Positions 40,606 through 49,940 of a stretch of DNA of 64,000 bases are shown one piece after another (positions within the stretch are counted from its first letter, which is position 1; each line of letters opens with the position of its first letter). A program made the translations under genes and the position numbers. The notes under the pieces were generated by a model. It did no database searches. It had not been told where the DNA came from and saw only the letters and a program-made list of their open reading frames with translations. This stretch comes from Rhodoferax sp. OV413 (lineage in GTDB: Bacteria; Pseudomonadota; Gammaproteobacteria; Burkholderiales; Burkholderiaceae_C). Where the stretch lies: NCBI GenBank assembly GCA_945861785.1, contig CAMAWD010000028.1, forward strand, positions 1 to 64,000. The letters are read 5' to 3'.

Positions 40606-41144
40606 TTGGACCTCTCTTGAAGTTGCAGCGATGCTGTGCGTTCAATCCACTCGCCCACAGCGTCTTGCACGATTTCTCGCAGGGCAACCTCTGTCTCATT
40701 GATTTTTGTCACCCGCCCAAAATTCTGGCCCAGGTAGTCACCGGGGCGAACCTGGTAAAGCAGGTTGTTGACCTTGACCAGCGCCACCGGTTGGCCTGCC
40801 CGCACCATGCTGCCGACCAGGGCCATGGAATCCAGGGGAAATGCTTCAAGCGCCTGTTTCCGGCGCGCCAGTTCCGGGGCTACCAAGGCCGCATTCGCAA
40901 CCGCCTGGACACCTTCGCGCTTCAGGGCCTGGGCGAGCTTTTCCTTGCTGAATGGGGCCACAAGGTCACCCTGTGCGTAGCTCTCCGGCTTGAAGACTTT
41001 TGGCTCCGGAATGGGAACCACCTTGGGACGGACCGCGCCACGCTGGTCAGCCATCCATTTTTGCAATTCATCGATGCCACCACCGCCGCACGCAACCAGC
41101 AACAGGACGAGCGTGCACGCACCAACCAGTCGCAAACATCTCAT
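40602..41144 (-). CDS. pilP: Type IV pilus assembly lipoprotein PilP
   Basis: A 180-residue inner-membrane lipoprotein (lipobox LLLVACGGG) that links the PilNO complex to PilQ. The mature protein has a disordered Pro-rich stretch (VVPIPEPKVFKPESYAQGDL) and the small beta domain MALVGSMVRAGQPVALVKVN to QVRPGDYLGQNFGRVTKI typical of PilP. ATGA overlaps the pilO stop. Confidence 0.94.
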   Translation of the reverse strand: MRCLRLVGACTLVLLLVACGGGGIDELQKWMADQRGAVRPKVVPIPEPKVFKPESYAQGDLVAPFSKEKLAQALKREGVQAVANAALVAPELARRKQALEAFPLDSMALVGSMVRAGQPVALVKVNNLLYQVRPGDYLGQNFGRVTKINETEVALREIVQDAVGEWIERTASLQLQERSK

Positions 41145-41818
41145 TTTTTGACTCCCGAAGCGGGCACAGTCGCCTTGCGCTGGGCCACCACCTCGTTGGG
41201 ATCCAGATAGCGGAAGGTTTTCGCCGTGGCATCCATCGTCAGGGAGTCCTCCGCTTTCGGCGTGATCGTCAGATTGTTCAAGGTCACGATGCGCGACAGG
41301 TTGGCGATGTCCGAAGCAAAGGCACCGATGTCATGGTATTTGCCAGTCACACGCAGGGTGATCGGCAGCTCTGCGTAATAGTCCTTGACGGCCACCTGAC
41401 CCGGGCGGAACAAGTCGAACAGCAGGCTGCGACCCAGGCCGGCCTGGTTGATGTCCGACAACAAGGCGTCCATCTCTGCCTTGCTGGGCAGCTGTTTCTC
41501 GAGCTGCGTCACATACTGGAGCACCTGCTCTCGCTGCTTCTTCAGCGCATCGAGGTTCACCGCCTTGACCAACTTGACCTTGTAGTCATCGCGCAGCACC
41601 ACCTCCTTGGCCTGCTCCGCTTCGAGTTCAGCCTGCGAGGAGTTCAACCAGGCAAACCACAAGCCCACAACCACCACCACCACGATGGCCAACAGCGCAG
41701 CAAACCGCGGCAGCGCCGGCCACAGCGACGGATCCTTGGGGTCGAGCCCGCGAAATTGACCAACCAGCTTTTCCTGCAGGGCAGGAAAATCGATGTTCAT
41801 CTTGGGTTTGCTTGCCAT
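41141..41818 (-). CDS. pilO: Type IV pilus inner-membrane protein PilO
   Basis: A 225-residue bitopic protein: a short cytoplasmic N-terminus, one membrane helix (FAALLAIVVVVVVGLWFAWL), a coiled coil (EAEQAKEVVLRDDYKVKLVK and onward) and a periplasmic ferredoxin-like domain (YYAELPITLRVTGKYHDIG, IVTLNNLTITPK). It pairs with PilN to align the pilus machinery. It lies 12 bases after pilN. Confidence 0.94.
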   Translation of the reverse strand: MASKPKMNIDFPALQEKLVGQFRGLDPKDPSLWPALPRFAALLAIVVVVVVGLWFAWLNSSQAELEAEQAKEVVLRDDYKVKLVKAVNLDALKKQREQVLQYVTQLEKQLPSKAEMDALLSDINQAGLGRSLLFDLFRPGQVAVKDYYAELPITLRVTGKYHDIGAFASDIANLSRIVTLNNLTITPKAEDSLTMDATAKTFRYLDPNEVVAQRKATVPASGVKK

Positions 41819-41830
41819 TGCGTCTGCCTG

Positions 41831-42457
41831 CTATTTCTTGACCGGCGCTGCCGCGCTCGCCGCAGCCGATGGTGCCGCGACCGCCTTTTCCGCTTCGCTG
41901 GCCCGCATGAGCTGCACCCGCATCGTGAAATTGGAAACCCGCTTGTTTTCGCGCGGCGACAGGGCCACCGTGCCGGCCACGATCTCGACCAACTCCGGCC
42001 TGGAAAACCACGGTGTGTTCTTTGACAAGTTGCGCAGCAAGTCCGAGACCCGCTCATTCGACTGTGCAACGCCCTGCAACATGACCGACTGGTTGGTCTG
42101 GCGCATCGACGATATGTAAACGCCATCCGGCAATTGCCGTGAGAGCTCGGTCAACAGGTGCACCGGCACGTTGCGGTCAGACTGCAGGTCTTCCACCGCC
42201 TGCTGGCGGGCCCGCAAGGCGGCAATCTCCGACTCGAGCCCCGCGATGTCCTTGATCTGCTTTTCAAGCTTGGTGATCTCCGTCTTCAGGAGCAGGTTGC
42301 GCATCTGCTGCTCGGTGATCTGCGACTCGTACCACAGAAAAATGGCACCGGCGACCAGGCCACCGACCAGAAAGGCCGCGCCCATGCTCAGGTTGAACAT
42401 GTCGCGGCGCAGTTTGCGGGCGGCCTCCCGGTGGGGAAGCAGGTTGATCAAGATCAC
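41831..42457 (-). CDS. pilN: Type IV pilus inner-membrane protein PilN
   Basis: A 208-residue bitopic protein. The conserved cytoplasmic INLLPHREAARKLRRD segment binds PilM; a membrane helix (AAFLVGGLVAGAIFLWYES), a coiled coil and a periplasmic domain follow. The start is GTG at 42457, reading ILINLLPHR as in the family and overlapping the pilM stop as GTGA. The upstream in-frame extension lies in pilM and is rejected. The C-terminus is an Ala-rich tail. Confidence 0.93.
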   Translation of the reverse strand: MILINLLPHREAARKLRRDMFNLSMGAAFLVGGLVAGAIFLWYESQITEQQMRNLLLKTEITKLEKQIKDIAGLESEIAALRARQQAVEDLQSDRNVPVHLLTELSRQLPDGVYISSMRQTNQSVMLQGVAQSNERVSDLLRNLSKNTPWFSRPELVEIVAGTVALSPRENKRVSNFTMRVQLMRASEAEKAVAAPSAAASAAAPVKK

Positions 42458-43533
42458 CGCTGGAACCTCCGCAAGGCCAGGCCGCAAGACGTCAGGTAAG
42501 ACGGCGCCTCACGCGTCATCTTTTTGAGCCTCACTCCCGGCCCGACTTCCATCCCGTCGAACGGATTGACAAGGCTGCAGTTGAACGACGTCTGCTTTGT
42601 CACAGCGGCTGTCAAGCCTGGCAGCGCCGCGGAGCCACCGGCCAGCATGATGTGGTCCACCTTGTTGTGCGGCGTGCTGGTAAAGAAAAACTGCAATGCA
42701 CGGGCGATTTCCTGGACCATGCTTTCCACAAATGGGCGCAGGACACTTGCCTCGTAGTCGTCCGGCAGTTCGCCACTTCGCTTCTTGCTCTCTGCCTCCT
42801 CCGACGAAAAACCATATTGCCTGACGATCAGCTGGGTGAGTTGGGCGCCGCCAAAGGCCTGGTCCCGGTCGTAGAGAACCTCGTCATCCCTGATCACCTG
42901 CATGCTGGTGGTCAACGCACCGACCTCGAACAGGGCGACGATCGTCCCGACGCCTTTGTTGGGCAGGCTCTCGATCAGGCGGGACGTTGCCAGCCGCGAT
43001 GCATAAGACTCCACATCAATGACCACCGGCTTGAGACCAGCCGCTTCGGCCAAGCCCTGGATGTCCTGGACTTTTTCGCGGCGGGATGCCGCAATCAGCA
43101 CGTCGAGGTCACCAACGGCAGTCGTACTGGGGCCCACCACACAAAAATCGAGGCTGACCTCGTCAAGCGGGAAGGGGATGTATTGGTTGGCTTCAGCCTC
43201 GACCTGCACTTCAAGTTCCTGGTCCGAAAGGCCACCCGGCAACACAATGCGTTTGGTGATTACGGCAGAAGGTGGCAGGGCCATGGCGACGTTGCGCGTC
43301 TTGGTGCCGCTCTTCTTCACCAGACGCCGCACGGCATCGGCAACTTCATCGAACTTCTCCACATTGCCGTCGGTGATCCAGCCTCGTTCGAGCGGTTCGA
43401 TGGCACACCGCTCAAGCACCAGATTGCCTGCTTTGTCGCGGCTCAATTCAACCAACTTGACACTGGACGAACTGATGTCGAGCCCCAGCAAGGGAGCAGG
43501 CTGACGACTGAACAAAGATCCCAAAGAGATCAA
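42454..43533 (-). CDS. pilM: Type IV pilus assembly protein PilM
   Basis: A 359-residue cytoplasmic actin-like ATPase-fold protein, first gene of pilMNOPQ. Actin-fold phosphate loops are LLGLDISSSSVKLVEL, TIVALFEVGALTTSM and IMLAGGSAALPGLTAAV; EAEANQYIPFPLDEVSLDF is family specific. The start is TTG at 43533 with AGGGG 6 bases upstream; no ATG lies near the conserved N-terminus. A candidate promoter is at 43591-43619. Confidence 0.93.
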   Translation of the reverse strand: MISLGSLFSRQPAPLLGLDISSSSVKLVELSRDKAGNLVLERCAIEPLERGWITDGNVEKFDEVADAVRRLVKKSGTKTRNVAMALPPSAVITKRIVLPGGLSDQELEVQVEAEANQYIPFPLDEVSLDFCVVGPSTTAVGDLDVLIAASRREKVQDIQGLAEAAGLKPVVIDVESYASRLATSRLIESLPNKGVGTIVALFEVGALTTSMQVIRDDEVLYDRDQAFGGAQLTQLIVRQYGFSSEEAESKKRSGELPDDYEASVLRPFVESMVQEIARALQFFFTSTPHNKVDHIMLAGGSAALPGLTAAVTKQTSFNCSLVNPFDGMEVGPGVRLKKMTREAPSYLTSCGLALRRFQR

Positions 43534-43590
43534 GGTTATCCCCTGAAACAGGCCGGCAATGGTCCGGCAATAACTTAAGACTTCACTTGA

Positions 43591-43619
43591 ATGCTATCAG
43601 TAAGCTCTTTGTCCCGCAA
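43591..43619 (-). promoter_or_regulatory. Sigma-70-type promoter for pilMNOPQ
   Basis: On the minus strand TTGCGG (43619-43614), a 17-base spacer, then TAGCAT (43596-43591). The predicted transcript start is near 43584, about 50 bases before the pilM TTG start. The 270 bases between pilM and PBP1A hold only this and the divergent promoter. Confidence 0.45.
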
Positions 43620-43749
43620 AGGTTTTTCCCCATTCAGAGAACCACAAGCGTTGCCAAAAGCAGACGTTCCTCATTTCATGCATGAGGCTAGCAGGAAAAC
43701 GTGTGCCCACCACCTCGCTACCATTGGAACAACGCGCGGACGCAATGAA

Positions 43750-43777
43750 TTGTTGGCAAAGCAGCCATTTTTACAAT
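43750..43777 (+). promoter_or_regulatory. Sigma-70-type promoter for the PBP1A gene
   Basis: TTGTTG (43750-43755), 16-base spacer, TACAAT (43772-43777). The predicted start near 43784 lies downstream of the first possible ATG (43776), so the ATG at 43803 is the more likely start codon. Confidence 0.5.
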
Positions 43778-43802
43778 GGTGACGCGCCTTTACGAACGCA
43801 CC

Positions 43803-46214
43803 ATGCCCAGAAATCAATCACCACCCGGCTCCACGGAGCCTGCCGAATCCAGCGGCCCGCGCGCAGTGGCCACATGGCCTATGCCCCTTCGCATCCTGGG
43901 GTGGATGGGGGGCGTCATGCTGGCGGGGGCGTTGTCGCTGGCCATTTTGGTCGGTATTGCGCTGTCAGTGGCTTTCCCCAACCTGCCCGACATTTCCGCC
44001 CTGTCTGACTATCGCCCGATCCTGCCATTGCGCGTGTTCTCGAGCGATGGCGTCCTGATCGGGGAATTCGGCGAGGAACGCCGCAACCTGACCCGACTCA
44101 AGGACATCCCCAAGGCCATGACAGATGCCGTCCTGGCCGGGGAGGATGCCCGCTTCTACGAACATGGCGGGGTTGACTACAAGGGCATGGTCCGTGCCGG
44201 CTTGGCGAACCTGGGCAATTTCAGGAGTCAGGGCGCCTCGACGATCACGATGCAGGTTGCCCGCAATGTCTACCTGTCGTCTGAAAAAACATACACACGG
44301 AAGATTTACGAGGTGTTGCTGACTTTCAAGCTGGAACACCTGCTGACCAAGGACCAGATTCTTGAGATCTACATGAACCAGATCTTTCTGGGCCAGCGGG
44401 CATACGGCTTTGCGGCGGCGAGCGAGGCCTATTTCGACAAGCCACTGCAAAATATCACCATAGCGGAAGCCGCAATGCTGGCCGGTCTTCCGAAGGCTCC
44501 TGGCACCAACAACCCGATCCGCAATCCGAAGCGGGCGCGGGCACGCCAGTTGTACATCCTGGACCGGATGGAAGAAAACAACTTCATCACCCGCCAGCAG
44601 GCCAAGGACGCACGCGCCGAGCAACTCAAACTCCGGTCCGGAGCCGACGCGATGCGAAGTCACGCCGAATACATTGCCGAGACAGTGCGCCAGTTGGTGT
44701 TCGCCCAGTATGGCAATGAGACCTACACCCGGGGCCTGAACGTCACCACCACGGTCAAGTCAACCGACCAGGACGCCGCGTACCGGGCGCTGCGTCGCGG
44801 CATCATGGATTTCGAACGGCGCCAGATCTATCGCGGCCCGGAAAAATTCGTCGACCTGCCGGCCACGCAGCAGGAGATCGACGATGCTGTAGATGCCGCA
44901 CTGGAGGACAACCCGGACAACGGCGACGTGATGTCGGCCGTGGTGTTGCAGGCCGACCCGAAGATGGTCCGCGCGGTGCGTCAGAACTCCGAGGTGCTGG
45001 AGATTACCGGCGAGGGCCTCAAGGCGGCGCAATCCGGCCTTGCTGATAAGGCCGCCCCGAACATCCGGATCCGTCGCGGCGCCGTGATCCGGGTTGCCAG
45101 GACCGTCAAGGACACCTGGGAGATCACGCAACTGCCCGAAGTGGAGGGCGCGTTTGTAGCGATAGACCCCAACAGCGGCGCCATCCGCGCCATGGTTGGC
45201 GGTTTTGACTACGAGAAAAACAAGTTCAACCATGTGACGCAAGCCTGGCGCCAGCCAGGATCGAGTTTCAAGCCCTTCATTTACTCTGCATCGCTCGAAA
45301 AAGGCTTCACCCCGAGTACGGTGATAAACGACGCGGGGCTCTTCTTCGATGCGGGTGTGACCGGCGGTCAACCTTGGGAGCCCAAGAACTACGACGGCAA
45401 ATTCGATGGGCCGATGACCATGCGCACCGGCCTCGCCAAATCGAAGAACATGGTCTCGATCCGTATCCTGCAGGCAATCGGCCCGCAATATGCGCGCAAC
45501 TGGGTCACCCGTTTTGGTTTCGACGAGGAAAAGCACCTGCCCTACCTCACGATGGCCCTTGGCGCCGGTTCGGTCACGCCGATGCAGATGGCCACGGCCT
45601 ATTCGGTGTTCGCCAACGGGGGGTATCGCGTCAACCCGTGGCTGATTGCCAAAGTGACCGAGCAAACCGGCAAGACCTTGATGGAAAGCCGGCCACTGCC
45701 GCTCGACGAGTCCTTGCGCGCGATCGATGCACGCAATGCATTCGTCATGAACAGCCTGCTGCAGGAGGTCACACGTTCCGGCACGGCGGCCAGGGCGCAA
45801 GGCACGCTCAAGCGCAGCGACCTGTACGGCAAGACGGGCACCACCAACGATGCCATGGACGCGTGGTTCGCGGGGTTCCAGCCCGGTTTGGCCGCAGTCA
45901 CTTGGATTGGTTACGACACGCCGCGCAAGATGGGCAGCAGCGCCCAGGAGACCGGCGGCGGCCTCAGCCTGCCAGTCTGGATTGCCTTCATGGAGCACGC
46001 GCTCAAAGGCGTTCCAGTGGTGCAATACACAGCGCCAGAGGGGGTCGTCAACGTGGGGGGCGAATGGTTCTACGAGGAATATGCCCGCAGCGCGGGCGTC
46101 CAGAGCCTGGGAATGGAAGACAACCCGGCCAACCGCAACAGCGCGGCGGGCGAAACCCGCACACTGCCTCCAGCCGACGAAAAGCGCAAGATCCTGGACT
46201 TGTTCAGAAACTGA
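43803..46214 (+). CDS. mrcA: Penicillin-binding protein 1A (bifunctional transglycosylase/transpeptidase)
   Basis: An 803-residue class-A PBP that polymerises and crosslinks peptidoglycan. One membrane anchor (ILGWMGGVMLAGALSLAILV) precedes the GT51 domain (GEDARFYEHGGVDYKGMVRA, QGASTITMQVARNVYL, YMNQIFLGQRAYGF). An OB-like insert spans roughly residues 310-430, then the transpeptidase domain shows GSSFKPF (SxxK), SKNMV (SxN) and YGKTGTTND (KTG). The upstream in-frame ATG at 43776 would lie inside the predicted -10 box. The gene converges on cyaY with no gap. Confidence 0.94.
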   Translation: MPRNQSPPGSTEPAESSGPRAVATWPMPLRILGWMGGVMLAGALSLAILVGIALSVAFPNLPDISALSDYRPILPLRVFSSDGVLIGEFGEERRNLTRLKDIPKAMTDAVLAGEDARFYEHGGVDYKGMVRAGLANLGNFRSQGASTITMQVARNVYLSSEKTYTRKIYEVLLTFKLEHLLTKDQILEIYMNQIFLGQRAYGFAAASEAYFDKPLQNITIAEAAMLAGLPKAPGTNNPIRNPKRARARQLYILDRMEENNFITRQQAKDARAEQLKLRSGADAMRSHAEYIAETVRQLVFAQYGNETYTRGLNVTTTVKSTDQDAAYRALRRGIMDFERRQIYRGPEKFVDLPATQQEIDDAVDAALEDNPDNGDVMSAVVLQADPKMVRAVRQNSEVLEITGEGLKAAQSGLADKAAPNIRIRRGAVIRVARTVKDTWEITQLPEVEGAFVAIDPNSGAIRAMVGGFDYEKNKFNHVTQAWRQPGSSFKPFIYSASLEKGFTPSTVINDAGLFFDAGVTGGQPWEPKNYDGKFDGPMTMRTGLAKSKNMVSIRILQAIGPQYARNWVTRFGFDEEKHLPYLTMALGAGSVTPMQMATAYSVFANGGYRVNPWLIAKVTEQTGKTLMESRPLPLDESLRAIDARNAFVMNSLLQEVTRSGTAARAQGTLKRSDLYGKTGTTNDAMDAWFAGFQPGLAAVTWIGYDTPRKMGSSAQETGGGLSLPVWIAFMEHALKGVPVVQYTAPEGVVNVGGEWFYEEYARSAGVQSLGMEDNPANRNSAAGETRTLPPADEKRKILDLFRN

Positions 46215-46544
46215 TCAGGCGGAAAACACGAGACGGGCACCGGCCTGTGTTGTGGCATCTTCGGACAACCGGGCAAAGATCTCTCCCTGCCCCTTTGTAT
46301 CGCGCCAAGCCTGTCCGTCAAACTTGAAGTGGTAACCACCGCTTCTGGCAGCCAGCCAGATTTCGTGCAGTGGCTTTTGCAGGTTCACCACGATCTGGCT
46401 GCGGTTTGGGAACACCAGCGTGACCATGCCGCCGACCCGCTGGTTGTCCACATCCGCGTCGGTCTGGTCATTGATGCGGTCACAAGATTGCTCGATCGCA
46501 CGCAGGACCGACTCGGCCCGGTCCATGAATTCAAGGTCGGTCAT
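46215..46544 (-). CDS. cyaY: Iron-sulfur cluster assembly protein CyaY (frataxin)
   Basis: A 109-residue frataxin homologue that modulates iron delivery to IscS/IscU. The acidic N-terminal helix ([20 protein letters not shown] and following Asp residues), [21 protein letters not shown] and [10 protein letters not shown] match the family. The ATG at 46544 is used; the 10-residue upstream extension would overlap the divergent lipoprotein gene. Its stop codon abuts that of the PBP1A gene. Confidence 0.93.
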   Translation of the reverse strand: MTDLEFMDRAESVLRAIEQSCDRINDQTDADVDNQRVGGMVTLVFPNRSQIVVNLQKPLHEIWLAARSGGYHFKFDGQAWRDTKGQGEIFARLSEDATTQAGARLVFSA

Positions 46545-46550
46545 TACAAT
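46545..46550 (+). promoter_or_regulatory. Putative -10 box placing the transcript start at the lptM-like ATG
   Basis: TACAAT ends 6 bases before the ATG at 46557, so a start 7 bases downstream would be the A of the start codon. No clear -35 is seen; the box abuts the start codon of the divergent cyaY. Confidence 0.4.
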
Positions 46551-46556
46551 TTCACC

Positions 46557-46775
46557 ATGTTGCACATCCGCCAAATTCTAGTCAGTGCGAGTGTCCTTGT
46601 TGCCGGCGCGGTGTGCCTGGCCGGTTGTGGCCAAAAAGGCGCATTGGCCTTGCCAACCGAACCGGCTGCTGCACACCGGGCCACGCTAGGGCAAACCCTG
46701 CGCCTGTCCACGCCGGTGTCGCCTCCGTCTCCCGCCGCCTCGGCCACCAGTACACCGCCCACACCCACACAATGA
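46557..46775 (+). CDS. Small outer-membrane lipoprotein, LptM/YifL-like
   Basis: A 72-residue lipoprotein: a signal sequence ([20 protein letters not shown]), lipobox [14 protein letters not shown] and a Pro/Thr/Ser-rich tail. The GCGQKG-x-L-x-LP motif just after the lipidated Cys is diagnostic of LptM (YifL), a small partner of the LPS transporter LptD in enterobacteria, and in many proteobacteria the gene precedes lysA as here. It overlaps lysA as ATGA. Confidence 0.85.
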   Translation: MLHIRQILVSASVLVAGAVCLAGCGQKGALALPTEPAAAHRATLGQTLRLSTPVSPPSPAASATSTPPTPTQ

Positions 46776-48061
46776 TGTCGATCGAAAACCTCCCCGGCCA
46801 GCCGCATGTCCACTACCAGGGCGATCGGCTGCACCTGGAACAGGTGCCGCTGGCAACGCTGGCAGAACAATACGGGACACCGCTGTTCGTGTATTCGCAG
46901 GCCTCGATCCTGGCGGCCCTGGCGGGCTACCAACGCGGATTGGCGGGCCGCCATGCGCTGGTCTGTTATGCCATGAAGGCGAATTCATCGCTCGGCATCC
47001 TGCGCCTGCTCGCAGCCGCAGGGTGCGGCTTCGACATTGTCTCGGGCGGTGAACTGGAACGCGTGTTGGCGGCAGGTGGCGAGCCGGCGCGCGTCATCTT
47101 TTCCGGCGTCGGCAAGACCCGCGGGGAAATGCGCCAGGCCCTGAAAGCCGGCATTGCCTGCTTCAATGTGGAAAGCGAGGCCGAACTCGAGGTGCTCAAC
47201 GAGGTGGCAATCGCAACCGGCACCCGCGCGCCGGTGAGCATACGGGTGAACCCGAATGTCGACCCGATGACCCACCCGTACATTTCAACCGGCTTGAAAG
47301 GCAGCAAGTTCGGCATTGCCCACGAGCGCACTGTCCACACCTACCGCCGCGCAGCCAGCCTGGCAGGGCTGAGGGTCGTGGGTATCGACTGCCACATCGG
47401 CTCACAGATCACCCAGGAAGGCCCCTACCTGGATGCAACTGACCGGATGCTCGACCTGGTCGAATCCATCGAGTCGGCCGGAATCCCTATCGAGCACATC
47501 GATTTCGGGGGTGGCCTTGGCATCAACTACAACGGCGACCGGCCGCCCGAGGCAGACACACTGTGGCCAAAGCTGCTGGCCAAACTCGACGCACGCGGCT
47601 TTGGGCAGCGGCGCCTGCTGATCGAACCCGGCCGCTCACTGGTCGGCAACGCGGGTGTGTGCGTCACCGAAGTGCTGTACCTCAAACCCGGGGACCAGAA
47701 GAACTTCTGCGTCGTCGACGCCGCCATGAACGACCTGCCACGCCCCGCGATGTACCAGGCGTACCACGGCATCGTGCCGTTACGACCGCGGTCAGACACC
47801 GCCTCCAGCGTCTGGGAAGTGGTTGGCCCGGTGTGCGAGAGCGGCGACTGGATCGGCCATGAGCGCAGCCTCTCACTGCGCAGTGGCGACCTGCTTGCCG
47901 TGTTGTCAGCGGGCGCTTACTGCATGAGCATGGCGAGCAACTACAACTCGCGGGGCCGGGCCGCAGAAGTCCTGGTCAGCGGCACCGCAGCGCGCCTGAT
48001 CCGGCGGCGCGAAACGATCCACGACCAGTTGGCGGCCGAACAGGGCCCCGGCTTCGCTTGA
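46772..48061 (+). CDS. lysA: Diaminopimelate decarboxylase
   Basis: A 429-residue fold-type III PLP enzyme for the last step of lysine synthesis. The Schiff-base lysine is in VCYAMKANSSLGILR. Other sites are SGGELERVLAAGG, GLKGSKFGIAH, CHIGSQIT, DFGGGLGINY, LLIEPGRSLVGNAGV and, from the partner subunit, CESGDWIG and GAYCMSMASNYNSR. Two adjacent ATGs (46772, 46775) are possible; the first overlaps the lipoprotein stop. Confidence 0.96.
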   Translation: MMSIENLPGQPHVHYQGDRLHLEQVPLATLAEQYGTPLFVYSQASILAALAGYQRGLAGRHALVCYAMKANSSLGILRLLAAAGCGFDIVSGGELERVLAAGGEPARVIFSGVGKTRGEMRQALKAGIACFNVESEAELEVLNEVAIATGTRAPVSIRVNPNVDPMTHPYISTGLKGSKFGIAHERTVHTYRRAASLAGLRVVGIDCHIGSQITQEGPYLDATDRMLDLVESIESAGIPIEHIDFGGGLGINYNGDRPPEADTLWPKLLAKLDARGFGQRRLLIEPGRSLVGNAGVCVTEVLYLKPGDQKNFCVVDAAMNDLPRPAMYQAYHGIVPLRPRSDTASSVWEVVGPVCESGDWIGHERSLSLRSGDLLAVLSAGAYCMSMASNYNSRGRAAEVLVSGTAARLIRRRETIHDQLAAEQGPGFA

Positions 48062-48095
48062 CGCCTGCGGACTGCCACGCCGGTGCCCAGCGGTG

Positions 48096-48701
48096 TCAGG
48101 GCTGGCGTTGCCGCCGTGCCCGTACCAGCCGCCAGCCCAGCAACGCGCCAATCACCAGGGCATACACCGCAACTTCGGCAAAGTCGTTTTTTCCGGCCCG
48201 CATCCAGAAAAAGTGCAGCAGGCCGAGCGCGGCAATGCCGTAGACCAAGCGATGCAATTTCTGCCAGCGCCTGGCCCCGAGCGTGCGGATGGCCCGGTTG
48301 AACGACGTCAGGGCCAAAGGAGTGAGCAGCAGGACCGCAGCCGAACCGACCAGGATAAACGGCCGCTTGGCGATGTCGCGCACGATGTCCGCCGCATCGA
48401 AACCCATGTCCAACCAGCCGTAACTCAGGAAGTGGACCAGCGCGTAGAAATACACAAACAGGCCCACCATGCGCCGGAACCGGGCCAGCGCAGGCAGCCC
48501 CGCCACGACCCGCACTGGCGTCACCGCCAGCACCAGGCACAAAAACCGCAGCGTCCAGTCGCCGGTCGAGCGGATCAGCGCCTCCGCCGGGTTGGCACCC
48601 AGCTGGTCGTAGATTGCCGCATACACCAGCCACGCGAACGGGAGCACACCGACCACGAAGACCAACGGCTTGGCCATCGGGTGCAGCAGGATGGTTTGCA
48701 T
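48096..48701 (-). CDS. msrQ: Haem-binding membrane subunit MsrQ of periplasmic methionine sulfoxide reductase
   Basis: A 201-residue integral membrane b-type haem protein (ferric reductase-like fold) that supplies electrons to MsrP. Six hydrophobic spans are visible with family segments STGDWTLRFLCLVLAVTPVR, RRMVGLFVYFYALVHFLSY, KRPFILVGSAAVLLLTPLAL and WQKLHRLVYGIAALGLLHF, which hold the haem histidines. The ATG at 48701 matches the family N-terminus (LLHPMAKPLVF); an in-frame GTG at 48746 adds 15 residues. It follows msrP. Confidence 0.92.
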   Translation of the reverse strand: MQTILLHPMAKPLVFVVGVLPFAWLVYAAIYDQLGANPAEALIRSTGDWTLRFLCLVLAVTPVRVVAGLPALARFRRMVGLFVYFYALVHFLSYGWLDMGFDAADIVRDIAKRPFILVGSAAVLLLTPLALTSFNRAIRTLGARRWQKLHRLVYGIAALGLLHFFWMRAGKNDFAEVAVYALVIGALLGWRLVRARRQRQP

Positions 48702-48776
48702 GAAAGGGTTGCGCGATACGCCCGCAGAAGCTGCTGAATCGGCCACACGGGGCGCGCGGCCGGCAAACCGGGTCAG

Positions 48777-49772
48777 CTAGAAAAACTTTTTCAGGTCCAT
48801 GCCGGCATACAGCTGACCGACCTGCTGCTCGTACCCGTTGAACATCAGCGTCTTGCGCTTTTTGGCCAGCAATCCGTCCTCGCCGATCCTGCGCTCGGTC
48901 GCCTGGCTCCACCGGGGGTGGTCGACACCGGGATTCACGTTGGAAAAGAACCCGTACTCGTTCGCTGCAGCGCGGTTCCAGGCGGTTGCCGGCTGCTTTT
49001 CGGTGAAACGGATCTTGACCAGGCTCTTGCCGCTCTTGAACCCGTATTTCCAGGGCACCACCAGCCGCACCGGCGCGCCGCTCTGGTTCGGCAACACCTC
49101 GCCGTACATCCCGAAAGAAAGCAGCGTCAAGGGGTGCATGGCTTCGTCCATCCGCAAGCCCTCGACATAGGGCCACTCCAGCACCCGGGAGCCGACGAAC
49201 GGCATCGTCTTGGGGTCGGCGAGGGTCACGAACTCAACATATTTCGCGCTCCCCAATGGATCGACTTTCCGGATCAGCTCGGACATCGAATAACCAACCC
49301 AGGGGATGACCATGGACCAGCCCTCCACGCAGCGCAAACGGTAGATGCGTTCTTCCTGTGCGCTGAGCTTGAGCAGGTCTTCGAGTGCGTACTTGCCCGG
49401 CTTCTTGACAAGGCCCTCGATTTCCACTGTCCATGGCGTGGTCTTCAGGGTATGGGCGTTTCTGGCCGGATCCTCCTTGTCGGTTCCAAATTCATAGAAA
49501 TTGTTGTAACCGGTCGCGTCTTTGTAGTCGGTCAGCTTTTCCATCGTGGCCGCACCCGCCACAACCGAACGGCTTGCGGGCAACGCCGCGAGTTTGCCTG
49601 GCCGGGCCGCCTGGGAATGGGCTTGCCGGGACGCCCATGCACCGAGGGCAACACCTACCGCCCCGGTAGCCATCTGCTTCATCAGCGTACGACGCTGCTG
49701 GTACACCGCGTTGGGGGTGATCTCGCTGGGCAGTGAATGGGTGAAACCGTGGTCGTGTGTCTGGATGATCAT
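48777..49772 (-). CDS. msrP: Periplasmic methionine sulfoxide reductase, catalytic molybdopterin subunit MsrP
   Basis: A 331-residue Mo-cofactor enzyme that reduces oxidised methionines in periplasmic proteins. A twin-arginine signal ([20 protein letters not shown]) predicts Tat export; tatABC is in this window. The Mo-ligand Cys is in [38 protein letters not shown] and [20 protein letters not shown] are also conserved. AAGGACA precedes the ATG. With msrQ it forms a two-gene operon. Confidence 0.95.
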   Translation of the reverse strand: MIIQTHDHGFTHSLPSEITPNAVYQQRRTLMKQMATGAVGVALGAWASRQAHSQAARPGKLAALPASRSVVAGAATMEKLTDYKDATGYNNFYEFGTDKEDPARNAHTLKTTPWTVEIEGLVKKPGKYALEDLLKLSAQEERIYRLRCVEGWSMVIPWVGYSMSELIRKVDPLGSAKYVEFVTLADPKTMPFVGSRVLEWPYVEGLRMDEAMHPLTLLSFGMYGEVLPNQSGAPVRLVVPWKYGFKSGKSLVKIRFTEKQPATAWNRAAANEYGFFSNVNPGVDHPRWSQATERRIGEDGLLAKKRKTLMFNGYEQQVGQLYAGMDLKKFF

Positions 49773-49940
49773 CTGGTTGTCCTTTGGTGCAGAGAAGTCG
49801 TACGACAGAAAGGATTCTTACAAAGTTCCACGGCCCATGACGACAAAAGGGCGAGACACCCTTCGATGCACTCGCCCCGCTCCAACAAAAGCCGTATCGC
49901 GGGTCGCACGGCGCAAACCGTCGACCCGTTTTTCAAAAGT

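Noticed and set aside
43776-43802. Upstream ATG for PBP1A at 43776
   Set aside because: It lies within the TACAAT box of the likely promoter, so it would not be in the mRNA; family members start later.
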